Positions 1-6,262 of a DNA stretch of 6,446 nt are shown piece after piece; the first letter of the stretch is position 1; each line of letters starts with the position of its first letter. This stretch comes from JBNKDD01 sp050288085 (GTDB taxonomy: Bacteria > Chloroflexota > Anaerolineae > Aggregatilineales > UBA3940), in assembly GCA_050288085.1 (NCBI GenBank), contig JBNKDD010000317.1, positions 1 through 6,446 of the forward strand, given 5' to 3'. Under the pieces are notes generated by a model. It did not search any database, was not told the origin of the DNA, and was given only the letters and a program-made list of their open reading frames with translations. The translations under genes and the position numbers were made by a program.

Positions 1-1
1 A

Positions 2-235
2 CTGACCAAACGATTGCTAGCTGAGAAATGCGAATGTTGTGGGGCAACCCATGTACCACTTGAAGCCCATCATGTCAATAAACTCGCCAACCTTCAGCGG
101 CAGTGGAAAGGCAAAAAGCAAAAACCAGAATGGGTGAAATGGATGTTAGCACGACAACGTAAGACCATCTTTTTTTGTCGTTCTTGTCATATGGATATCA
201 CCTTCGGGCGATACGATGGGGCCAAACTCACTTGA
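2..235 (+). CDS. ltrA: Group II intron reverse transcriptase/maturase, C-terminal HNH domain (5' partial)
   Basis: This is the last 77 residues of an intron-encoded protein. The frame is open to the window edge, so the TTG at 14 is an internal Leu codon and not a start. In the full protein, reverse transcriptase and maturase domains precede this part; here only the DNA endonuclease domain is present. Numbering from base 2, it shows the zinc-binding pairs C10-x2-C13 and C59-x2-C62, the H23-H24 pair, and the typical Arg-Gln-Arg-Lys stretch before the second Cys pair. In this family the domain nicks the second target strand to prime reverse transcription. After CxxCH one normally finds Asp-Ile-His-x-Gly, but here it is Asp-Ile-Thr-Phe-Gly (Thr67), so a commonly conserved His is missing and cleavage may be impaired. 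The stop TGA lies 11 nt before domain V, as is usual for an ORF in domain IV. Confidence 0.9.
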   Translation: MTKRLLAEKCECCGATHVPLEAHHVNKLANLQRQWKGKKQKPEWVKWMLARQRKTIFFCRSCHMDITFGRYDGAKLT

Positions 236-246
236 CGACTACTGGA

Positions 247-281
247 GAGCCGTGGTGCGGTGAAAGTCGCATGCCCGGTTC
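247..281 (+). ncRNA. Group II intron domain V (catalytic hairpin)
   Basis: It begins GAGCCG, contains the AGC catalytic triad (248-250) and ends CGGTTC. The distal stem 256-261 / 266-271 is closed by a GAAA tetraloop (262-265). A two-base bulge (272-273) separates distal and proximal helices, as in canonical domain V. The proximal helix pairs 247-252 with 276-281 and 254-255 with 274-275, leaving U253 unpaired. The element is therefore 35 nt, against the usual 34. The extra base is either a tolerated variant or a sign of decay. Confidence 0.9.
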
Positions 282-283
282 GG

Positions 284-333
284 AGAGGGGCCGTTAGAGA
301 CACAGGTTATGCTGTGCGCTGGCGGCCTACTCT
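284..333 (+). ncRNA. Group II intron domain VI with branch-point adenosine
   Basis: A long hairpin follows domain V by two bases. The basal stem pairs 284-287 (AGAG) with 330-333 (CTCT), and the next stem pairs 289-293 (GGCCG) with 323-327 (CGGCC). Between them U328 can wobble with G288 and A329 is left bulged, the expected lariat branch point. An apical stem pairs 301-305 (CACAG) with 312-316 (CTGTG) around a 6-nt loop. A334-C335 would be the intron's last two bases. Confidence 0.85.
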
Positions 334-342
334 ACTACCTTT

Positions 343-368
343 GGGCCTATAATCCGGTTATCTGGCCC
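343..368. other. Hairpin at the intron 3' exon, spanning the GH31 stop codon
   Basis: GGGCC (343-347) pairs with GGCCC (364-368). After a 1/2-nt internal loop, ATAA (349-352) pairs with TTAT (358-361), leaving a 5-nt loop. On the minus strand it includes the last codons and TAG stop of the GH31 gene. No T-run follows it on the minus strand before the intron boundary, so it is not a standard intrinsic terminator as it stands. It may be an mRNA 3'-end structure, the remains of a terminator separated from its T-tract by the intron, or chance. Confidence 0.45.
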
Positions 369-2719
369 AGCAGTGAATCTGCGAAGCCCGTGTAACTGTC
401 ATCAAAAACCAGTTCCTCGACCTTCTCGAAATTCATATCATTTGTTGAGTTCACATGCTCCGGGTAGAAGGGGATGCGAGAGCCATCTTTTACATATACT
501 GGAAATTTCTCTAAGGAAGATTGGACATTTTTTAGCCAGCACGGGCCTGAGACAATGTCCCCGGACCATAAGTCGCGCCAGGTTCCCGATGGCAGGTAGA
601 CATCTCTACAACCGCCCGCATTGATGACAGGTGCAACCAAAAAGACATCGCCATAATAAAACTCATCATCGATCATCCAGCATAACGGGTCATCCTGATG
701 ATGGAAGGGGAGCGCTCGTAAAACAGGGAATCCAGTTTGTGTTGCTTTTCGCCCCATATAAACTAGATAAGGTATTAAAGCATAACGCAGTCGCCACCAT
801 TTGCGAACAAGATCAGCGATAGCAGGATATTCATAAGGTTCGCGAGGCTGCGTACCGTGGTAACGCATATGAGAAGTAAACACACCAACCTGTGTCCAAC
901 GCATATATAGTTCATCTGAAGGCCAGTTGTTCATAAAATTGGGAACACCGTGAAATCCGGGGATGTCGTGTCCCCAGAAGGCATAACCAGAAAGGCCGAG
1001 GTGCAAGCCTCCACGCAAAGAACCGGCCAGCCCATCCCATGAGCAAGCCGCATCCCCGCCCCAATGCAAGGGGTAACGCTGGCTGCCTGTCCAGCCAGCC
1101 CTGGCCCAGATCAGGCCCTCGCCGTTGATTTCTTCGGTGATTTCAAAGGCCGCTTTTTGATACAACAGCGCGTATAGATTGTGCAGCAATGCTGCATCCA
1201 TACCGGCGTAGTGAGCGTTTAAATCGATGGATTCGCCAAAATCGGTTTTGATGGCTGCTACGCCCATCTTCAGCAGGTTTGCTAACAGCCCTTGATACCA
1301 TTCGACCGCAGCAGGATTGGTGAAGTCGATAGAGGCGGCATGACCGTCATCTCCAAAGTTTGAGATGTCGCTGACCCCCTGTCCATTCACAGCGATGTAG
1401 TTGTTTTCCAGGGCTGTCTCGTAGATATCCGTTTGCGAGTTCACTGCCGGATACTGCCAGAGCGTGACCCGAAAACCATTGGACTGCATTTTTTCTAAAT
1501 AGGCTGCCGGTTCGGGGAAGGTGTTCGAGTTGAATTTCCAGTTACAAATCCAGTCTTTATCAAACCAGCCGGTATCGATGTGAATCACGTCACAGGGGAA
1601 ATCCTCTTGCCGCAGACGGTCTGCAATCTGGCGGGTTTCCTCGGCTGAGAAATATGTCATCCGGCTCATCCAGATGCCATAAGACCACAGCGGAACATCA
1701 CGCGGGAAACCGGTGAGGGATCGATAGTTATAAAGGATTCTTTCGACATCTCTACCGCCGATTACGAATAAATCCAGGAGGCCATCCTCAATCAATGCCT
1801 GACTGGCACGGGTAGAGATATCAGCTAAGGACAGCCGTGCATGGGCGGAAGTCAGGATCAATAAGCCGTAGGGGCGGCTGGAGAGGTAGAACGGCACATT
1901 CTTATAGCAGCGCCGGTTATTAACACCCAGCGCATCTGTGTTTTCTAAGATCAGTGTGCGTCCACTGAGGTTTAGCGGAGCGAATCGTTCACCGGTGCCT
2001 GCAAATCTCTCATTGCTATCAGCATGGAGTGCGAAGAGCATTCGATTGGGCTGGTTTTCATGTTCGACATAAGCCAGTGGGAACGCCTCTCGCTGGTTGG
2101 GCTTGAACATATCATATGATTCAAGGGGTACAGATGTCTGTCCATCAGGGTAGACATCTGCGGTAAAAGCTGCGGCTGGGCCTGGAATCAGCTCACTCCA
2201 ATGCTGAATATCCGGTAGTTTGCAGGTAATGTCCAGTCGAGCCTGGCCGGTCTCATCCACAATTTGCCAGCCATTGTCACTTTGTTGAACCTTGAGGGCT
2301 GACGGGTTTAGCGACTCGGCCATTTCCAGCATGACGTTTGCGGCATCATCAGGCAGTTTGTCATCTTTGACATTTAAGGTCAGGCGGACGATATCTTCAC
2401 CATAGGCCCTCATCCACAAGGTATGATTGACAGGGGATATACTCTCGTCAAGGACTAATCCCTCACCATCGAATTTATGGGCAAAGAATGGTAGTTCAAT
2501 AGCGACCAGATCACTGCGCGACGTTATGGCAACAGGATTGCCCGCAGACCACACAATGTCGTGGGCGGCTTCAGGGAGATCGAAGTCAAGTAGATCAGCG
2601 AAAAAGGAGTTTTTCGGTTTCATATTAATTAAGCCCCAAGCGGGTGAAGAGACTTTCCTCCACTCGTCATTCCAGAAATGATGTAAAGTTGTCCCACTTA
2701 TCAGAACTATCCAGGTCAA
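347..2719 (-). CDS. GH31 family alpha-glycosidase (YicI-like alpha-xylosidase type)
   Basis: A 790-residue retaining alpha-glycosidase, close in length to E. coli YicI (772). The GH31 entry motif of the N-terminal beta domain is at 238-246 (RFAGTGERF). The (beta/alpha)8 barrel runs from about 345 to 665. It holds the nucleophile motif KTDFGE with Asp493 and the acid/base region HWGGD with Asp556, followed by the Ser-Leu-Arg-Gly-Gly and Gly-His-Asp-Ile-Pro-Gly-Phe segments of the family. C-terminal beta domains fill the rest. No signal peptide is seen, so it is likely cytoplasmic, acting on imported oligosaccharides. Where YicI has Asp-Cys-Phe-Trp near the -1 subsite, this protein has Asp382-Thr-Gly-Trp, so xylose specificity is not assured; glucoside or galactoside activity is possible. 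The TTG start lies 6 nt after the GH36 stop, suggesting translational coupling. The next in-frame ATG (2623, Met33) would remove a segment (FWNDEW) that seems to align with the YicI N-terminus. The reading frame is intact. Confidence 0.9.
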   Translation of the reverse strand: MTWIVLISGTTLHHFWNDEWRKVSSPAWGLINMKPKNSFFADLLDFDLPEAAHDIVWSAGNPVAITSRSDLVAIELPFFAHKFDGEGLVLDESISPVNHTLWMRAYGEDIVRLTLNVKDDKLPDDAANVMLEMAESLNPSALKVQQSDNGWQIVDETGQARLDITCKLPDIQHWSELIPGPAAAFTADVYPDGQTSVPLESYDMFKPNQREAFPLAYVEHENQPNRMLFALHADSNERFAGTGERFAPLNLSGRTLILENTDALGVNNRRCYKNVPFYLSSRPYGLLILTSAHARLSLADISTRASQALIEDGLLDLFVIGGRDVERILYNYRSLTGFPRDVPLWSYGIWMSRMTYFSAEETRQIADRLRQEDFPCDVIHIDTGWFDKDWICNWKFNSNTFPEPAAYLEKMQSNGFRVTLWQYPAVNSQTDIYETALENNYIAVNGQGVSDISNFGDDGHAASIDFTNPAAVEWYQGLLANLLKMGVAAIKTDFGESIDLNAHYAGMDAALLHNLYALLYQKAAFEITEEINGEGLIWARAGWTGSQRYPLHWGGDAACSWDGLAGSLRGGLHLGLSGYAFWGHDIPGFHGVPNFMNNWPSDELYMRWTQVGVFTSHMRYHGTQPREPYEYPAIADLVRKWWRLRYALIPYLVYMGRKATQTGFPVLRALPFHHQDDPLCWMIDDEFYYGDVFLVAPVINAGGCRDVYLPSGTWRDLWSGDIVSGPCWLKNVQSSLEKFPVYVKDGSRIPFYPEHVNSTNDMNFEKVEELVFDDSYTGFADSLLGQITGL

Positions 2720-2725
2720 ATTCTG

Positions 2726-4885
2726 CTATTTTGACTTTTCCAGGTAGATGACATTTCCTTCGAATTCCACGGCAGGTTGAATTCTTAGCTCATTACCAGC
2801 CACCTCTAAATCCATACGCATACCCGGCAGCACACCGGCAATCTGCCAACTTCCTTCAGGAAGGGGGACGATCATTTCGGCTGGCAGCGGCCTGCCAAAT
2901 GTGTGTACCACTACTAAAGCCTGGCGATTGTCGAGGGAAGTCCGCAAAACCGCCTGGGCACCTTGCGGGTGCTGCCATGATAATCCAATGTGCTGGTAAA
3001 GCCTGCTCCTGCCATTTTTGATGATCGGCACAACCTGATTGTAGAAATGGATAACTTCCTGTACGAGCCTCCACTGCTTCTCATCAAGTTCATCTATGTC
3101 ACCGGAGAGACACAATCTTCCGAGGAATCCAGCGGCTAAGGAATATGTCAAACGTTGAAGTGAGTCAGAGGCATGAAGAACTGCCCAGACCTGAGACTGT
3201 CTCGGTAGAATGAGCCTTTGCAGGTTTGCCGCAATAATCGGGATTTCTAGTGATTCGTGAGCGTCTGAAAAAGATGCCATACTGGAGAGAGCCAACATCG
3301 ATGGCTCCAATCGATGTCCTCCTGAAGCACAGATTTCAATCACCAGGTCAGGGAGTTCTTTTCGCATCTCACGGAAAAAATCCAGCACACCCATGATATG
3401 CTGCCTCAGTCCTTCTCCCAGGGACTCGGCCCCATCGACCCCAATACCTATCGTTTCGTTGTAATCGACCTTGATATAATCAAATCCTGTTTCACGCAGA
3501 AGACAGATAACCTTTTCGTAGAGGTAATCGTGTACCCACGGGTCCCGAAAATCCCAAAATCGACGCTGCCCCGCTACGATAGGAATTCCATCCCGCTTGA
3601 GAAAATGATCGACCATCTGCTCGAACAATTTCGATTGGCTACCAACTACTTCGAGTTCAAACCACAGGCCGGGGATCAATCCCTGCTCGCGAATAAATTC
3701 CGCCGTAGCAGCCAGCCCATCGGGGAATAATTCCGTGCTCGGTGTCCATTCTCCCTGGTTCAGAATCCAATCGTCGTTCTCTCCGAGATACCACCCCGCA
3801 TCTATGACTAAATATTTTGTGCCGGAATCTTTCAATCGTCTGGCTAAGGCACAAACGCGCTCATGCGTCGGATTTCCCCAGGTCGTACAGAATTCATTTG
3901 CCAGAACCGGCAAATCCTGTTCACTGTCTGGGGCCTGTTCAACCGCCTTCGACTGCATGGCCGTCAGGCGATGGCACAGATCATCAAAATCCCCTTTGAC
4001 CGTAGTAACATAGGCGGGCGGGCTGGTGAAGGTCTCACCTGGGGCCAGATTTTTAAACCAATGACCAAGCTCACGGTCGGCTAACCCACCCGAAAGACTC
4101 AACTGGTCATCCCGGCGATATAGCTCCATTTGCCATGATCCTGACCAGGCTAAAGTGGCTCCCCAGAAAACGCCTGCGCCACGGTCTTCGACAGCCGCAA
4201 ATGGATGGTAACCGTGTACGGGCATCGAACCGACTTGCCCAAACCGTTCAGCTCGAACACCATGCCCTGACCAGGACCGTTCCAGGTGAAGTTCCTCGAT
4301 TGGCTGACTGACGTGGCGTCCCTCGGCGGACCAAAAACTGCGAAACCGGTGAAAGTGGAGGCGGTTTGGGGCATCATCCTCGGCAAATGGGGTGATCCCT
4401 CCTAACGAAAAACTCGCCAGCATTTCCAGGCTAAACTCGTCAGTTCCGTCATTTCGAATTGTCGTAAAGAAGGTAAGCGCCTCATCACCCTTGCAATAGT
4501 GTAGATGGTGCTCACAGGCATAACCACGGGGAGAATCCAGGTAGGTAATTACCTCTATTTCATCACCCCGCTCAATTTTCTCCTGCCGAGAATATCGCAG
4601 GCTGGATAAAGTATCACTGTTGTGCATTGTGATACCCTGTCCAAAACCATCCAATGAATCCCCAAGAAGCTTAAATTGAACGAGGGGCTCAAGTTTCTTT
4701 GCTTCCACATCGGGGAACTCAAGGGGTTTCCATGGAAGAAACTCACGGCGTGCCACCCGCTTGTCCGCCATGCTGTCGGGGTAAAGGGAGAGGCCAACGG
4801 TATGAAATCTCGACTCCGTTACATATTCAATCCACATATCACCCAGGTGATACCAGGATATAGGGACATAAAGATTCGTAGACAA
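2726..4885 (-). CDS. GH36 family alpha-galactosidase-type glycosidase
   Basis: A 719-residue protein of usual length for bacterial GH36 retaining alpha-galactosidases (melibiase clan GH-D). An N-terminal beta-supersandwich (about 1-310) precedes a (beta/alpha)8 barrel (about 325-640) and a small C-terminal beta domain. Barrel landmarks are IDAGW (361-365), GLWFE (406-410), the nucleophile region YIKVDYN with Asp474, the conserved Cys-x-Ser-Gly-Gly-x-Arg (519-525), and the likely acid/base Asp541 in SDAHE. The usual galactosidase forms at the two catalytic sites are closer to KWDxN and SDxxD, so this is a divergent subgroup whose substrate is uncertain. There is no signal peptide, so it is probably cytoplasmic. 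The TTG start comes four codons after an in-frame TAG, so no longer version is possible. A purine-rich AGAAGGA lies unusually close to it. Met17 (ATG at 4837) is an alternative start. It is 41 nt downstream of the esterase gene and 6 nt upstream of GH31, in the same operon. Confidence 0.88.
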   Translation of the reverse strand: MSTNLYVPISWYHLGDMWIEYVTESRFHTVGLSLYPDSMADKRVARREFLPWKPLEFPDVEAKKLEPLVQFKLLGDSLDGFGQGITMHNSDTLSSLRYSRQEKIERGDEIEVITYLDSPRGYACEHHLHYCKGDEALTFFTTIRNDGTDEFSLEMLASFSLGGITPFAEDDAPNRLHFHRFRSFWSAEGRHVSQPIEELHLERSWSGHGVRAERFGQVGSMPVHGYHPFAAVEDRGAGVFWGATLAWSGSWQMELYRRDDQLSLSGGLADRELGHWFKNLAPGETFTSPPAYVTTVKGDFDDLCHRLTAMQSKAVEQAPDSEQDLPVLANEFCTTWGNPTHERVCALARRLKDSGTKYLVIDAGWYLGENDDWILNQGEWTPSTELFPDGLAATAEFIREQGLIPGLWFELEVVGSQSKLFEQMVDHFLKRDGIPIVAGQRRFWDFRDPWVHDYLYEKVICLLRETGFDYIKVDYNETIGIGVDGAESLGEGLRQHIMGVLDFFREMRKELPDLVIEICASGGHRLEPSMLALSSMASFSDAHESLEIPIIAANLQRLILPRQSQVWAVLHASDSLQRLTYSLAAGFLGRLCLSGDIDELDEKQWRLVQEVIHFYNQVVPIIKNGRSRLYQHIGLSWQHPQGAQAVLRTSLDNRQALVVVHTFGRPLPAEMIVPLPEGSWQIAGVLPGMRMDLEVAGNELRIQPAVEFEGNVIYLEKSK

Positions 4886-4886
4886 T

Positions 4887-4896
4887 TCCTTCTCTT
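4887..4896 (-). promoter_or_regulatory. Purine-rich ribosome-binding region before GH36
   Basis: On the minus strand AAAGAGAAGGA precedes the TTG start at 4885 with only one base after AAGGA. That is too close for ideal spacing. The earlier AAGAG part would have about 6 nt spacing but pairs more weakly. The in-frame TAG just upstream rules out a longer protein, so the real start is this TTG or the internal ATG at 4837. Confidence 0.4.
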
Positions 4897-4926
4897 TCTA
4901 ACCGGGTAGTTGTCATGAAATGTGCA

Positions 4927-6219
4927 TTATTGGGCGGCATCAGAGAATTTGGGAAGGAAATTGACCAGATAGCTGCGCCAGAGGACCCAGGTATGATCTT
5001 CTCTGGGCGTAAGGGTGAATTCGTGGTCGATATCCTGTTCTGTAAGAAACTTATCGATCGTAAAGCTGCAACCGATAAGTGAGTCCTGCTGGCCCACCCC
5101 CACATGAACATAAAGAAATGATTGCTTGAGATCATCCGGCGCATCAGCAAGACCTGCGAGGAGCATGGACGGATCACCGAAGAAGGCAGAACTCCACATG
5201 CCGACGGTCGAAAAGGTCTCAGGGTGATTCATGCCGATGATGGACGCCTGGTAGCCGCCCATCGATAGGCCAGCCATGGCCCTATGTTTGGCATCTGGCA
5301 CCGCGCGGAATGTCTGTTCAACATCGGGAATGATCTCCGTGAGGAGCTGCTCTTCGTACTGTTGCTGGAAATCAACATCGAGAGCCTCGTCTATTATGAC
5401 ACGGCTGTTGAGTTGCCCGTATGGCATGACAATGAGCATAGGCTCGATTTTGCCATCAGCTAGCAGGTTATCGGCGATGAGATTAGCTTTCCCGACGGTA
5501 GTCCAGGCAGAATCGTCATCGGAATAACCATGCAGCAAATAAAGCACAGGCAGGTTATTGGTAGCTTCATTGTAGCCCGGAGGTGTATAGACAAAATAAC
5601 GGCGCTGGGTGTTGAAAACTTCCGAGTAGTAGAGAACCTGAGTGACATGGCCGTGGGGTACATCTCGGAGTTCCCAGGGCATGGGTAGATCGCCTGGAAC
5701 CGTGACGAGAGATTCGGAGATACCTTTGTTGTCCGGGTTGTTTGGATCGGCCATCTGCACGCCGTCCACATTATAGTGGTAGATGTAGATAGCAGGCTCC
5801 AGAGGCTCGGTGGTCGCGGACCAGATGTCTTGCACATCTTTCGTCAAGGTGATCAGATCGCCGAAGTCCCCTGAGGCGGTTACGCTGGTTGCATGGGGGG
5901 CATCCAGCCGGAAGGTAACCGTTCGATCCGCGTTGACCTCTGGAGATTGCAGATTGGTCGGGTTTTCCAAAGGAGGGATAGGTGTAGGCTGTGGTGGTGT
6001 AAAGATAGCCGTTGGATCAGGGCTGGCCTCCGGAGTGATCTGCACGGCGGAATTCGTCGAAGAGGCTGGTGTCGCAGAAACCGATACAGGGTTGGCCTGA
6101 TCGCAAGCCGCCAGAAGTATTGTAAGGCACAACATAACCAGACCAGATAGAAGCTGTCTCGTGAAAGACCCTCTATGTTCAATGAAAGCAATATCGACCA
6201 TCTCGGACGCAGAACTCAC
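4927..6219 (-). CDS. Secreted lipoprotein CE1-type esterase (feruloyl/acetyl esterase-like) with N-terminal E-set domain
   Basis: A 430-residue exported serine esterase. The N-terminus has Arg16 and Arg21, a hydrophobic stretch (about 23-37) and the lipobox LAAC with Cys39, predicting a membrane-anchored lipoprotein. A Pro/Ser/Thr-rich linker (about 41-90) follows. An immunoglobulin-like E-set/CBM48-type domain spans about 95-180, as in esterases related to the XynZ feruloyl esterase. The alpha/beta-hydrolase domain (about 190-430) carries LLHGY (228-232), the nucleophile elbow GLSMGG with Ser319, and a probable Asp379 and His409 (EDHTW). CE1 members remove feruloyl or acetyl groups from hemicellulose, but related proteins are annotated as enterochelin esterase-like, so the substrate is open. 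The GTG start is favoured because AGGAG lies 7 nt upstream; Met7 is the alternative. It is 43 nt downstream of the sugar permease gene and 41 nt upstream of GH36, which suggests work on the outside of the cell before uptake. Confidence 0.88.
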   Translation of the reverse strand: MSSASEMVDIAFIEHRGSFTRQLLSGLVMLCLTILLAACDQANPVSVSATPASSTNSAVQITPEASPDPTAIFTPPQPTPIPPLENPTNLQSPEVNADRTVTFRLDAPHATSVTASGDFGDLITLTKDVQDIWSATTEPLEPAIYIYHYNVDGVQMADPNNPDNKGISESLVTVPGDLPMPWELRDVPHGHVTQVLYYSEVFNTQRRYFVYTPPGYNEATNNLPVLYLLHGYSDDDSAWTTVGKANLIADNLLADGKIEPMLIVMPYGQLNSRVIIDEALDVDFQQQYEEQLLTEIIPDVEQTFRAVPDAKHRAMAGLSMGGYQASIIGMNHPETFSTVGMWSSAFFGDPSMLLAGLADAPDDLKQSFLYVHVGVGQQDSLIGCSFTIDKFLTEQDIDHEFTLTPREDHTWVLWRSYLVNFLPKFSDAAQ

Positions 6220-6226
6220 ACCATGT

Positions 6227-6231
6227 CTCCT
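6227..6231 (-). promoter_or_regulatory. Shine-Dalgarno site for the esterase gene
   Basis: AGGAG on the minus strand lies 7 nt before the GTG at 6219. The nearby ATG at 6224 reads ATG-GTG-TGA and stops at once, and the in-frame ATG at 6201 is too far from this site. This decides in favour of the GTG start. Confidence 0.7.
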
Positions 6232-6239
6232 AAATCAAG

Positions 6240-6255
6240 CGTGCAGGCATGCACG
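6240..6255. other. Perfect 6-bp intergenic hairpin between permease and esterase
   Basis: Read on the minus strand, CGTGCA and TGCACG flank a TGCC loop just after the permease stop and 8 nt before the esterase Shine-Dalgarno. Only a weak, broken T stretch (CTTGATTT) follows. It is therefore more likely an intercistronic stability or processing hairpin, or a partial attenuator, than a full terminator. A palindromic regulator site cannot be excluded. Confidence 0.4.
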
Positions 6256-6262
6256 AAAAGGC

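Larger units (their letters stand above)
1..335 (+). mobile_element. Group II intron, 3' portion (5' end outside window)
   Basis: This is the 3' end of a retromobile group II intron: the tail of its encoded protein (to 235), a short connector, RNA domain V (247-281) and domain VI (284-333). I place the 3' boundary after C335 because domain VI then has a bulged A at 329, seven bases from the end, and the intron finishes in the usual A-pyrimidine. An end at 338, after a second TAC, is possible but puts the branch point further away. The HNH domain argues against bacterial class C, whose proteins lack it, and fits a chloroplast-like or class B/D type, which I infer only loosely. It lies on the + strand, convergent with the glycoside-hydrolase operon, and leaves 11 nt to the GH31 stop codon. 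The 5' exon is not visible, so insertion-site pairing cannot be examined. Confidence 0.88.

Noticed and set aside
14..16. TTG as a true start of the HNH protein
   Set aside because: The frame is open to the window edge with fitting sequence upstream, and the domain V and VI context shows this is the tail of a longer intron-encoded protein.
343..368. Hairpin as a target of a terminator-seeking class C group II intron
   Set aside because: Class C introns lack an HNH domain and insert 3' of the stem-loop. Here the protein has HNH and the hairpin lies on the 3'-exon side.
373..822. Plus-strand open frames opposite the GH31 C-terminus
   Set aside because: They lie within the GH31 gene on the other strand and have no motif or start-site support.
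3398..4084. Several plus-strand open frames opposite GH36
   Set aside because: They are antisense to a gene with intact catalytic motifs and show no recognisable protein features.
4839..5177. 112-codon minus-strand open frame across the esterase/GH36 junction
   Set aside because: It overlaps the esterase C-terminus in another frame, and its translation shows no family motif.
5810..6100. Plus-strand 96-codon open frame opposite the esterase, Gly/Val-rich
   Set aside because: Its composition is a by-product of the Pro/Thr/Ser linker coding on the other strand.
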